Source: Cheiracanthium punctorium (taxonomy: Eukaryota > Arthropoda > Arachnida > Araneae > Cheiracanthiidae). From it: a stretch of 64,000 nucleotides of DNA. The translations under genes were made by a program, and so were the position numbers. Positions 1 to 12,200 of the stretch are shown here, piece after piece (the stretch's first letter is position 1; each line of letters begins with the position of its first letter). The notes beneath the pieces are model-generated. The model was not told the DNA's origin, did no database searches, and worked only from the letters and a program-made list of their open reading frames with translations. The stretch lies in assembly GCA_038373885.1 (NCBI GenBank), contig JAWZYV010016568.1, forward strand, positions 1 to 64,000, in the 5' to 3' direction.

Positions 1-750
1 TCCCTGAGGGAGTCTATTCCACTGAAATAATCCGAAATCTGTGGCAAAAGCTGTTTTGTGTCTATCACCAGGGTGGAGATTCATCTGCCAATACCCTGAA
101 CATAAATCTAATGAAGAAAAAAATTTAGCTCCCTCCAAAGTATCTAAAAGGTCTGAGATTAATGGTAAAGGAAAAGGAAGAGGTTGAGTTTTTAAATTAA
201 GTTTACGATAATCACAAACTAGTCTATAAGTGTTGTTTTTCTTTTTAACAAGTATAACTGGTGAAGAGTAGGGAGAGTCACCGACTGAAATGATCCCTGT
301 GTCGAGCAGTTGATTAATCTGTGTACGTAATTCCTCTCGTAAGGCTTGGGGAGTTCTATACTGCTTATGCCTAACAGGTATGTCATCGGACAAATAAATC
401 CTGTGTGCTACAGTGTTGCAACCCGATAGCTCCTTAACCGACTCAGCAAAAATATGTTTATGATTATTCAACAATTGCATTAATTTCTCTTTTTGAGTCC
501 CCGATAAATGGGATAAATCAAATTTACCCCCAAACAATTCACAATCATCATCAAAAAATTCATTAACTACGTTAGCCTCTGCCTCAGCATCATTAACAAC
601 ATCTAGTACCTGCTCAATGTTAACTAATTTACAATATTTTTTTATGTGAATGGGTGTGTCAAAAAAATTAGCAAGTTTAACAAAATATGTACCGTTATCA
701 CTACCAGTATTTATTGAGCATGATATAACATAATTTTGAGAAAGAGAATG
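1..750 (-). pseudogene. Ty3/gypsy pol: reverse transcriptase fragment
   Basis: The reverse complement of about bases 1-360 is an open reading frame that reads as the N-terminal half of a Ty3/gypsy reverse transcriptase. Visible in order are YRTPQALREELRTQINQLLD, the SPYSSPVILVKK block, a YRLVCDYRKLN block, SSLDLCSGYWQMNLHPGDR and FGLFQWNRLPQG at the window edge. In this family these segments form the fingers and palm; the catalytic YxDD box would lie beyond base 1. The element reads antisense to WASHC5. The linker at about 360-750 joins it to the protease but is less clear. The stretch seen is intact, but the upstream frames are broken, so the copy is probably not functional. Confidence 0.85.
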
Positions 751-775
751 CTTATGTGGTTGTATTAAGACATTT

Positions 776-1373
776 TCAGCAAGTTTGATTGTTTTTAGTA
801 GTTACAGAGATAATTAATTCAGATCTTGGAGGAATTATGTGTTTATGAATAGTATAACCTGTTTCATGGACATCTCTTAGACAATTAACATTGGAACCTG
901 TACTAGTGTCAAACCAATTAATTTTAAAATTTTCATTAGAAATTGTGTGTTGCTCAAAATCTGTCTTAATTTTGTTATTAGAGAAAAAATTTGCACCCAA
1001 AATAGAATCATATGACATAAAATTTTCCTTACAACAAAAAAATTCAACAATAACTTTACTTTTATCAATAGAAACTTTCTAATTTAACTTTCTTCTCTAA
1101 AACCATCATGTTATTTGAAATTCCAATTATTTTCACATTACATTGTTCTACACTTTTTATTTTATTATTTATTAAATTATCCTTTAAAAATTTATCTTTA
1201 ATAATGGAGACAGAAGCTCCCGTGTCACATAAAGCAAAAATTTTTTCTTCCTGTATTTGTATTGGAATTAAAGGTAAAACCGACGTATGACCAAAATTCC
1301 CAAGTCCTATGCACTCCGGTGACATATCTGAAAGTAGCGGCGCTTTGCTATTTCGCCCCTCAATTAGTTTCAC
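776..1373 (-). pseudogene. Ty3/gypsy pol: aspartic protease, frame broken
   Basis: The minus-strand frame 1373-1065 carries the aspartic protease signature LCDTGASVSII (catalytic Asp in DTG). It overlaps the end of the gag frame by 4 bases, as expected for a -1 frameshift pol. The frame stops at 1065. The matching second half of the protease fold (ILGANFF, the usual LLGxDFL position) continues in another frame at 1018-776, so a small indel separates the halves. The protease would mature Gag-Pol in the virus-like particle. It is not intact here. Confidence 0.8.
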
Positions 1374-2234
1374 GGTCTCTCCCTGTAATTATTTCTAGGT
1401 GGATAATGCTGAGAAGACCTACGCGTGCAACGACAGCTAATATGCCCTTTCTCTCCACAGGAATAACAAACTATTTCATTATTTCTCCTTTGCCCCAAAA
1501 TCAGTTTGTTTAATCCATTAATTTGTTCCTGGAGGTCGGCCACGTGCTTATCTGTTTCTAGTAATGTATTTTGCATTAGGGCTTTCATCTCTTTTAATTC
1601 AGATTCAACTACCGACGGCTTGATTTCAGCTTGAGCTAAATGGACTGATGAAGTAGCCCTGTCTAAAGCGGAACATTGTTCTTCTTGAAGAACTAAGTCC
1701 CAAATTTCTTTATAGCTGTCATGTTTCTGTGACAAAACAAAACGTCTAACTGCTGGACTGAGGCCTTGAATGACCTGAGCCGCCAACATTTTATTTCTAA
1801 CTTCTTTGTTCTCAGCAAAACATTTATGCGATAAGCCTTGTACGTGCTCCAAAAAGGCTCTCGCTGACTCGTTAATTCCCTGAGTAGCTGCGGTGAACTG
1901 AAGTAACGAGTTGTCCTGCGCCTTATTCCCAAATCGATTTATCAACGCTGTCTTAAAATCTTTATAGTTTGCTTGTTTAAGTTGTGGTTGGGATCTAATA
2001 AAGTCGCGCGCCTCGCCTATACATTTCGTCTTAGCGACAAATAATGTTTGTACGGCAGTCCATCTTGCGTGGAGTTTGACTTCTTCGATATTATCGAAGA
2101 AGTCGTAAATTGTTATATTAGTATTTGTGCCAGAAAAAAGACTAATCAAAGGTATAAATTCGATAAAAGCTGGACAAACCACCACATTTTCATTTACAGT
2201 GGGCCCCCTCTTCCTCGCTTTCACGGTCCGACAT
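1370..2234 (-). CDS. Ty3/gypsy gag (capsid and CCHC zinc knuckle)
   Basis: The minus-strand frame 2224-1370 (284 aa) is a retrotransposon Gag. Its middle has a capsid-like segment (ARDFIRSQPQLKQANYKDFK, then NRFGNKAQDNSLLQF and ARAFLEHVQGLS). A charged, coiled-coil-prone stretch follows at about residues 195-240. A CX2CX4HX4C zinc knuckle (CYSCGEKGHISCRC) lies near residues 250-263, followed by a basic tail. An ATG at 2234 in a neighbouring frame begins MSDRESEEEG, typical of such Gags, and the frame shifts at a G run near 2205, so the natural start is probably broken. Gag would form the particle that packages the element's RNA. Confidence 0.85.
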
Positions 2235-2387
2235 TATTAAAACCCCAAACAAAATCAAAATTCAGTTAAAATTATTGAAAAAAAAAATTATTTCCCCCAC
2301 GGCACATAAACAAAACCACAATAGATCAGAGTATTGTCTTCATTATTCCTTATTAAAGCTAAACACAGACTCCGAAAATTAAAAAAA

Positions 2388-2887
2388 TGTCACGGCGCCA
2401 TTTTCGTATGCCATGACTTCACCAAAAGCTTAAGTTAAATTTCTAAAGTACCAAAATTAAAGTTAAGAAAAAAAAATGTCGGCATAAAGAAAAGGAAAAG
2501 TCGGCTCGATTTAAAAATCACATATAAACATTTTTAACATTAATTATTTATCAAATGTTACAATCATACCAATACCACATATCAAAATTCGGGAAAAGTG
2601 CCGTGAAAGAAATAATAAAAACCCAAAAGATAAGTAGTACAATTTAAACATTACACAAAATATTACTCTAAAATTTGTTTTTACTACACATAGATCGCTA
2701 GAACAAAAGTTATTTTCAAAACATTTTTCAAATCATAACATTACATTTTACTATAAATAAAAATACCGGCAATTTGCAGTATAAAAGAAAGTAATTTAAA
2801 CACCAAGCTAGCCACTGGCTGAACTTTGCCCTCTGCTCCGAGCTAACTGCTAAGATTGAGAACCCTTTTTGCGATGGCGGGAGAACA
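2388..2887 (-). repeat. Candidate 5' LTR of the gypsy element
   Basis: On the minus strand, upstream of gag, a stretch of about 490-500 bp starts TGTTCTCCCGCC (upper end 2887) and ends near ...GGCGCCGTGACA (lower end 2388). A TATA-like TTTTATAC lies inside. TGGCGCCGTGACA at 2400-2388 could instead be a tRNA primer-binding site, which would move the LTR border to about 2401. The partner LTR lies outside the window, so the boundaries and target duplication cannot be checked. Confidence 0.4.
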
Positions 2888-3048
2888 GATTTGAGTTTTG
2901 AAACTTGAGAGAAGGTTTTAATTTAAACTTTAGTTATATTTATTTTTCCTATTGAAATTAAAGCACTTAAAGATTTATAGAATAAATTAAGCTTCAAAAC
3001 GATTAATCCCTACAGTAATAATTAAAGCAGATTTTCCCAATATTATAG

Positions 3049-3231
3049 GTGGCAAAGTACACCCATGCTATTTCTGTGTTCACTGAAGGTATTTTAATGA
3101 TGAAACGCACTTTAGTTGGAATTATTCAGATTGATCCAAAGCAATTACTTGAGGATGGTATTAGAAAAGAATTGGTTCATAAAATAGCTGTAGCTTTGCA
3201 CGAAGGATTAGTGTTTAATCCAAAGGCAAAA
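3049..3231 (+). CDS. WASHC5: WASHC5 exon W1
   Basis: 183 bp, phase 0 to 0. Acceptor TATTATAG, donor GTGAGT. Encodes ...[20 protein letters not shown]... through FNPKAK, the strumpellin block preceding the conserved helical C-terminal part. The first visible exon; the previous one is off-window or hidden upstream of the gypsy insertion. Confidence 0.93.
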
Positions 3232-6200
3232 GTGAGTATTCAGTTTTAGAGGAGAAACTGAAAATCTGCCTCTCTCTTGAAATACATTATTAAAAAAGTA
3301 ATAAAGCTATGAATGCTTATTTAAACTATTAAATAAGCACTTTTCATGTATTTACAGTCTAGTGAATTAGTTCCAAAATTAGAAGCCATTGGGCAAAAAA
3401 TGGATGGTTTTAGAAGATCCTTTGAATATATTCAAGATTATGTTAGCATTTATGGTTTGAAAATTTGGCAAGAAGAAATGTCTAGAATCATCAATTACAA
3501 TGTAGAACAGGAATGCAATGCTTTTCTTAGGCATAAGGTAAATTTAAAATGTTTTCAGCTACTTTATTTTATTTTTCTAATAATATGTACTGAATTATGA
3601 TGTGAATTACTTTATCTGGTTAATTATTTTGAGTATTTGCCTTCTATTCAGCTTGTGAAGTAATGTAGAAGTAAGAATGAAAATGCAAAATAAACAAATA
3701 AAATTTACTGAAACTTATAACCTAAAAAAGACCATTAAAACACGATTTGTATTCTGTGAAGTAAAGTATCATTCATTCATAAAAGCATATTATATTGCAC
3801 AATTCTATTATTTTATTGCTAATGGTCCAATAACAGTCACTGTTATGCATCTCTGAAAATCATGCCAAATCTGAACAAACTTGATGACTTTAGTCAAAAT
3901 ATCACCAAATTTGGCATTAAAAAAATTAGTCTCCAAAACGTAATCCAACTTGGCAGTTTCTATATTTGGTAAGTAATAGCTAAACTCTAATATTATTCAG
4001 TGGGAATTTTTAAGATTCATATCTCACACTGTAATTAGCAGATTTGAATACAACAAATTGTAAATTTTGATTATTTAATGCATAGCACATTAATTTTAGA
4101 ATTAAAAATTAAAAGAGTGGATCCTCCCAAAATTTATAACACTGTATTGTTTTAAACAGTATTACTGTGTGTACACATACAGTATCTATATATTTGCTAT
4201 TTGGCATTAATAATGTTACACTTTGTTCCCCTCTCCATCCTTAGACAGCCACAGAGCCATTCATTACTATTATCAAGTATTGGCAACAACCTTTGATTTC
4301 TCTTGAGAAAGATGATGAAAAGTAGAATTTACCAGAATTGGTCAAGTAAATGAATAAGTGATGATAATAATGGCAATTATTAAAGTAGGTGGGTATTGTT
4401 CAGTTATGGCTACTGGAGCCTGTTGTAATTATCTCCACAAAGGGCTAATTTGACAGAGCAGAACAGTGTCACAAGCAGAGTTTTAACCTTTTCGCCCTGG
4501 GTATTATTTTTGCAGCGAGGAAGAATGCTCCTTTTCCTCCATCCAAAATGATTCTATTGCAGTACATTTTATTTATGTGGATTGTTTTACAAAATTCTTA
4601 ATTAATGAAACTTGTGTGTAAAAACATTACTGTACCTTTTAGACAATGCACATTTTTTAATAGGTCCAAGATTGGCAAAGCATTTATCAATCACGCACTA
4701 TTCCCATTCCTGCTTTTGCTCCTTTGGACAACTTTTCTGTGAACTTCATTGGGCGGCTTGCTCGAGAAGTCCTAAGAATTACAGATCCTAGGTAGAATTT
4801 TTACATCTAATTTTGCACTGCCATCTAATTAAGAATTTGAAAGTAATTTATTTTAAAAAGTTATATTTTTTTGCTGTTGGAATTATAGATATAGAGAGTT
4901 TAAATTGATAAAGAATAAACCAGGATTTTGCTGTACTGATCTTAACTTTGTCCTTTTATTTCTCTGCTTTTAATAAAATAAATAATAAAAATTACAATAA
5001 TTTTATTTGACACTTACTTAGACTGTTAGAAAATAAACTTAGCTTTGCACTCAGTGAACTAATAGGCAGCTGTTAATAATGCATTATTATTTTGTGAAGC
5101 CCTTCTTTTTTTTTCCAGTATTATTAATGTTGTATTATTTTTAGTTGATAATCATATAGACCAGCTCTGTATATTATGAATATATGTGTGCCATGTATGC
5201 TATTTAAAAATTAAAACAAGAGCTTTATTGATCATTGTATATAACATTTTTTTTATTTTCTAGATACATTTGTCCAGTGTTATTTCATTATAAGCTCCTT
5301 CAATTATTTGTTTATGATAACCTATAATTATTGCATATTAATAATCATGATCTTATTTATTTATTAATATATAGTCTAAATGGGCTAAATTAAGGTGCAT
5401 TTCACTGGCCCCCCCACCAACGAGTTTCAAAATTTTGACGATTGTACTGGTTTGTACTACGCTTGTACCGGCTAGTACCGACATATTTCTGTTTGTACCG
5501 GTTTTGTTAAAAAGTTATTAACGATTTTAGTGTGGGGGGCTAGAGAAACGACAGCCCCCCCCCCCCCATGAAGCAATTTTCAAAATTTGACGATTGTACT
5601 GATTTGTACTATGTACCGGCTAGTACCGAAATATTTCCGTTTGTACCGGTTTCGTTAAAAAGTTATTAACAATTGAAATGTGTGGGGCTGCAGAAATGGC
5701 AGCCCCCCCCCATGAAGGAATTTTCAAAATTTGACGATTGTACTAGCTTGTACTACATTTGTACCGCCTAGTACCGAGAGATTTTTGTTTGTACTCTTAT
5801 AATAAGAGAGATATAACGGTTTTTCCACAAGCAATTTTGTGAGAACGCAAGAGTTCATCGACCGCTATCCAAAACATTGGGTTTCAGAATTTTTCCCCGT
5901 CTTCCGGATATTCGACCACTGGTCTGAAGGGTGTGAGATCTAAGGGGAAGAAAATCCGGGGGTCGAACACTTGGAAAAATTGCCGGGTTACCAGGAAAAG
6001 GTGCATTCCTGCGTTGGCGAAACTTTTTTAGAAAAGCTAGCTAAAATCGTAGTATCCCCTCGTTATATCGCGCTTATCAGGAGACAAGGAAAATGCGCGA
6101 TACATCCGGCGGAAGAGGATGGAGGGTTGATGTGAAAGGATAAAATTTATAGCCTTATGCATTTAAAATATAATAAAATGAATCGCATTTGATTATAATA

Positions 6201-9200
6201 AAAGATAATATTTTAACAATGAACACAGGAGTTTAATTTTTTTAATTTACGTAGAAATGTCTATTTTATTTTCTGCTGAAGAAACGGTGCTACGTCATCT
6301 ACTGCGCAATCTAAAGAAAAGGGTAACGATCACTTTGACGGAGACATGCACAATTCTGGAAGTACAGAATTGACAAAATGTGGAAAAGTCTAATTTTGTT
6401 AAACAAGGATGGAGCAACATTATTCGCACTTTTCGATTTATAACATAAAAACGTTATGCAACGTAAAGCATTTTACAGGAAATTTATAATGTACTGCACA
6501 TTATAGCTTTTAGAAAAGAAAACAGAAACAAAAATACTTCTGCGAATACTCACCTAATATTTCAGCCAAATGTTGATATCAATGATAATTTTCTCATTTA
6601 AAAACCTATCATTGAAGAATTTTCATCTAAAACTGATTACGATTTGTAAGTAGAGTAGTCTTATTAAGTACTAAACTATTAAATGCGAAGCAAAATTAGA
6701 ACTGTTTTTATGAATTGAAAATAGTATGCGAAATATAATACTAAGAACAATAATAATAATATTTTCGTAATTTTGTTCACAAATTTGCCAGTATTTATGT
6801 TGTATTAAAACACATATGGACAATCGCCGATCCGCGGTCGAACCCATGGCTTTTAATTCGGCCAGTGGAACATATCAAAACCCTGCATAAAACCCATATA
6901 AACCATACAAAAACCCCATATAAATCCCAATTATAAGGCCCGCAACTTCGCTAACATCCTAAATTTTGGGCCGCAACTTTTCAAAAGTTCCCCATATCTG
7001 TAAAAGAACAGCCACATATTTCTTCTTTTGCCCCCCCCCCCCCTCTCCACTTTCAGAAAGTTTAACTGAAAATGCTTAATTGGGAAATAGAAGCGTCCGC
7101 ACAAAAAAAAAAAAAAAAAAGAACAGATAAAGTAGTTGGGGGACAATGGTCCACGATTTTGAATTTTCTGAAAATTTGGAATAAGTCATGAACCTAAATT
7201 TCTACTAGAATGTAGCTTAAACCCTTACCTGTCGCCTTAAATGATCATTTTTATCTAAATTTTAATGCAAAAAACTGGAAGTGACTTTTACAGATTTTGG
7301 TATTTTCGGATATTTGCCCCATCTTACGGGGTAAAGATCCGCAGTGGTGGACTTGACATAAAACTATGAAACCCACTTGAAAAGTTGTCTTTACTGCAAA
7401 ACTATTATTTGTCAGGTTTGAATTTGACTGATATCAGCACCTTCAATACTGGTAGAGTATAATTAAATTTTCCTTAATTTATTATTATTTTATGAACTGC
7501 ATAGAAAATTTTGGTTTAATATGATAATAATCGCTAGTTTAACAAAAACAGGTAGAAAGAAGAAAAAATCACTGTCATTTAAGTGTAATTAGAGAAACTT
7601 ACAAAATAGGTGGAAGACAGTTGGCTGTTACATAACTAAAAGTTTTTCCGATACTTAAAGGACGTAGAAAAAACTGATATGGTGCTAAAGTGAACTGATG
7701 TGAACTTAAATATTGCAATTACAAACCGAATCAGTGGAAATAAATAAATAAAATAAAATAAAAGGAAATACATTCCTAACTGAAAATTTTACATTGCACC
7801 GCTCATGTGGGGGAATAGATTTTTCCGGTCCTGATCGACATCATCATTATAAGGCCCAGAACTTAGCTCAATTGATGGTTATTGGAAGCCCCGGAACATG
7901 ACAATCAAACAAACAAAACCATCACGACCCCAAAGCATTAGGGGCTAAAATCTGCATTCGAATTCTTACCCCATCGCACTTGCGGATTCTTGCCCCATTT
8001 GATAAAGATATGAAAATTGCTTTTCTATAATTTTGGTTAAAAGTCGTATCACTTGAAACATAAAGTAATGAGATCATTAATAGGTTAGCTTTACATACAA
8101 AACACCCTTAAAACAAAAATCTGCAAAATATGTATCTGTAGTCATAAATCTCTAAATACGCAGGTTATATGCAGGTTTCACTATCATGTAAAATTAACAG
8201 AAGCTTTAAAGTATTATAATACGGTATTATTAAACGGCTTCCAAATAATGCATTATTGTTAAAAGCTTATATTTAAAAAAATAAATATACAATAGGCTAA
8301 TTTAATTTTGCTTAGAAGGTTCTAAAAATCTTGCAGTAGAAGTTATAATTCTAAGTACGTAATAGTGTGTGCATTTTAGAGGTGGGGGAATTTATCAGTA
8401 GTGTAGTCACCCATTTCTTTCACTCTCTCTGTCTTCCCCCCCCCCCCCTATTTCAATATACACGTCTCTAATCATTTTTTATTTTCAGGGAGACGCTGAG
8501 AATTTTTTAATTTCTTTTAAAATTTTAATCACGGAAAACTTTTCTTTTAAAATTTTAATCACGGAAAACTTAAGTTTTTGGTCAAATAGAAGTAATATCT
8601 GACCCTCTGCTCCCCCTCTTATTTTGTTAATGCAAATGAAACATCTTAAATTTATTACGGTATTGCGAGCATTGGCTAAATATTATGGTTAGTTTTAAAT
8701 TTTCCGTATTTAAAATAATAAAGATATTTATTAAAAACTTTCCACACTTTTTAAATTTCGATCTTTTTAAATAGTTTCAGTATTTAATGATTAATACTAC
8801 GTCCTTTCCGATGCTTAAAACAAAATCTCACGGTGAACAGAAAATTGATTTATACAAGAAAGTTATTCTTTATTAACAACAAATGTTCTAGCTTCTCTGA
8901 CAATAATTATAGTGTCTAAAAGAAAGTGTTGTATAAACTGTAACACAAACTAATCGTCGACATCATAAATACTCTCTGGCGAGTGAATCACTGTCAGCGA
9001 TGTCCGTTTACCCCTTGGCTATATTTTAATGTCTTTGGGCTAAACAGGGTTGTTTTAACTTGTCTTGCTAGAAAAGCGATAGATAATCTATCCCCCCGAA
9101 TCCACATTCGACCTTGACGTTGGTGACACCCCTCTGCGAAGGAAGTCAGTCAGAGCAACACCGTCTCGAAAGGACAGGCCCCCTGACTGAGTACTGAGGA

Positions 9201-12200
9201 CTGACATGCGAACGGTCAATGACCGTACGCTCGCACAGTAATTCTTGTGAAAAAACCGTTATATTTCACTAATTATACGAGTACAAACAAAAATCTCTCG
9301 GTACTAGGCGGTACAAATGTAGTACAAGCTAGTACAATTGTCAAATTTTGAAAATTCCTTCATGGGGGGGCTGCCATTTCTGCAGCCCCACACATTTCAA
9401 TTGTTAATAACTTTTTAACGAAACCGGTACAAACGGAAATATTTCGGTACTAGCCGGTACAAATGTAGTACAAACCAGTACAATCGTCAAATTTTGAAAA
9501 TTGCTTCATGGGGGGGCTAGAGAAACGACAGCCCCCCACATTAAAATCGTTAATAACTTTTTAACAAAACCGGTACAAACGGAAATATTTCGGTACTAGC
9601 CGGTACAAACCAGTACAATCGTCAAAATTTTGAAACTCGTTGGTGGGGGGGGCTAGTGAAATGCACCTGCTAAATTACCCTTTTAAATGATTGCCCAATA
9701 TGTCTATAGCAGTATTATAGATCTCTATTAGAGTGATTTGTAATCTTCATTCAAGAAACTGATATCCTTAATATGAAACTGATATATTAAGGATATCAGT
9801 TTTTTTGCATTATAGTTTTGCAATAATACTTCTAGTAGTATTCATTTGCTCTTTTAATTATATTTATATTAATTTTTAATTCTTGAATATTTTTATTTTT
9901 AATATATTTTAACTATCATTAATAGTAACCAGTATTTTGATCTTTGCATCTACAATCAACCCTCATTAAACATCTTACCTAATGTAAAGCTTTGAGAGTG
10001 CTAATGTGCTTGCCACTTTTGCATAGATTGTATAATCAGCTTCTTTAATTTGTTTATAAATAATTACGTATGTTGTCCTTGGAGATAGGCATCCTTAAAG
10101 TCCTAGTAATATTGTGGACCAACATTTTCTGACTTGAAGCTATTCTTTGTAATCGTCTATTACGGGGAATATCTGTTTCTTGTGGTCTTAGTGATGAGGT
10201 TTTGCCTGATGTAGTATCTTATGAACTAATATACTATAAATCATACTCTCAGAATGATTTAAAAGTTTTGATATTTCTTTAACAATCTCACCATGCAATT
10301 TCAAATTGAAAATTTCAGTGGCGGCCCATGGTCAAAACTGTTAGTGCAGCCGGAAGCATATGAGCCCCCCCCCCCCCCCCTTCCTCCGGACAGGAATGGA
10401 AAATCTTTGTTACTGAATTCGAAAGCTGGCGGATTAAGCCCTCACCGAGGGGGAAAAAAAAAAAAAAAAAGAAATTACATAAAAAATGTCAAAGATCCTA
10501 TTTTACTTCCATAAAATGGACATAAATTTCAAGCAGCCGCTCTTATCCTCAAAATTGCATTAATCTGTGTCTGATTCGAAGTTTCCGTAGAATTTTCTTT
10601 TGTAACGATAACGAGAAGAAAAGTAAAAAAAGAAAACTTACTTATTTTTTATAAGTCAAATCAATCCTCCTTTCTTTTAAACTTGCGAATCAGTCAGTGA
10701 TGCCCTCATAAAAAGGCGTTGTTTTAATTCAGATATCAATAATTTTAAAAGCTCTTTAAAATTTCCCATGTTTAAAGAATTTTCTCGCTCGCCATGTCCT
10801 CTAAATGCTAGTTCTTGCTTACTTAAAAACAATACTGCTTTGATGGGTAATTGTCCATTCATTAGCGTCTATTCAGGTTTACCTTCTTGATAAATACAGC
10901 AATATAAAGTCGAGAGTTTGCCGAACATATATTCTCCTTACCCCCTCCCTCACTTCTTGAGCCAATCAGTGGGACGAATTCACCGTGCTCTTTCAAGTGC
11001 TGCCGACGTTTTAAAATCTTTGATGAGCTGAGTCTTAGCTGCGTATCCCCATTATAGCCTATGACGTAGGGACTGCTTAACTAATCATTGTCATGGCAAC
11101 GGTGCTGCCAATTTTCTTATCAGCGCTCTGGGCTGAACCAAAGATTTTCCCAATTTAATTGCGGGAAGATTAAAGTGCTTTTTTTCTGAATGAGCAATCC
11201 GGCCACAATACAGTTTTTTTGTTTGGAGATTTTTTAAAAATTTACCGTAGGAATTCCATAATTCTAATCTGAATTTAGGAAAATTAGTAGAATAAATTAT
11301 TTTAAAGTATGTGCTGATAATTTCAAGTGCAGCCCGGCTGTACTTGCTGTATCCCGCGAGCCGCCACTTGAAAATTTTACTCATTTCTCCATAAAATAGC
11401 TGCAAAGTCTTAAGCATTTTGAAATTCAGAACAAACAACAGCTTTTCCTTTCTTACATATTAGACTCGAAATTGACATCATGAATACTAATACAAAATTT
11501 GCGTAAAACCATATTTGTCTCTAAACTTTTGGAACAGGTTATTTCTGATTGTTCTACAATTTAAAAAGTCCATTAAATTTGTAGGTTAGTATTACAATTT
11601 ATTTATTATAAATGACAAAACATATCTACACATTATATTATTTTGACAGGCATTCTATTCAACAAAAGATATAGTTTAAAAACAGTATTCTATAAACTTT
11701 TGGGATAGACAGTAACTTATACATAAAACATCATATTATAATCTCTCTTTGTCTTTTTTTTTTCTAATTTGTAGAACAACTGTATATATTGACCAAACAA
11801 CTACTTGGTATGACTCAAAAATACATGCTGAAGTAGTAAGCTTAAAACTTTTTTCTTTAATTCAGGTGAGTTTATTTATTTTGATATTGATAATTTAATA
11901 AAATAAAATACTCAAAAGTTGGTGTTACAGATTAAAGAAGTTTAAAAAAACTTTGTATAAAACATTTATAATAGTGTTGTTGTTACATATATGCACAATC
12001 ATAGTAACAAAAATTGTATGCTAAAAGAGATATAAAAGATGCGATCAATAACTCACACATAGGCTCAACTGTTTATTATTTTCCTGCCTATATGTGAGTT
12101 AATATCACCTCTTCTGGTGAAGAGAGGCTCTCACTAGCTTCTTGTGTATAATTTATAATACTGATATGCTGGTAGCAGAAATAGTGCCACATGGCAGCGA

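Larger units (their letters stand above)
5393..9668. mobile_element. 4.3 kb long-TIR element, foldback or MULE-like
   Basis: The element starts AGGTGCATTTCACT and ends with the inverse. It is flanked on both sides by the 9-bp direct repeat GCTAAATTA (5384-5392 and 9669-9677). The inverted ends run about 435-443 bp (5393-5835 and 9238-9668). Each contains tandem subrepeats of about 145-152 bp built on GACGATTGTACT, TAGTACCG and GTTTGTACCGG; the first appears at 5437, 5589 and 5733. C/G homopolymer runs punctuate the units. The interior has no recognisable protein, so the element is non-autonomous. A 9-bp duplication with long ends fits Mutator-like elements, and the subrepeated ends also recall Foldback elements; I cannot decide between them. 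It sits in the WASHC5 intron between exons W3 and W4. Confidence 0.85.

Noticed and set aside
11091..11438. 115-codon minus-strand open frame
   Set aside because: No recognisable domain or motif, and it is in the middle of a WASHC5 intron; probably chance.
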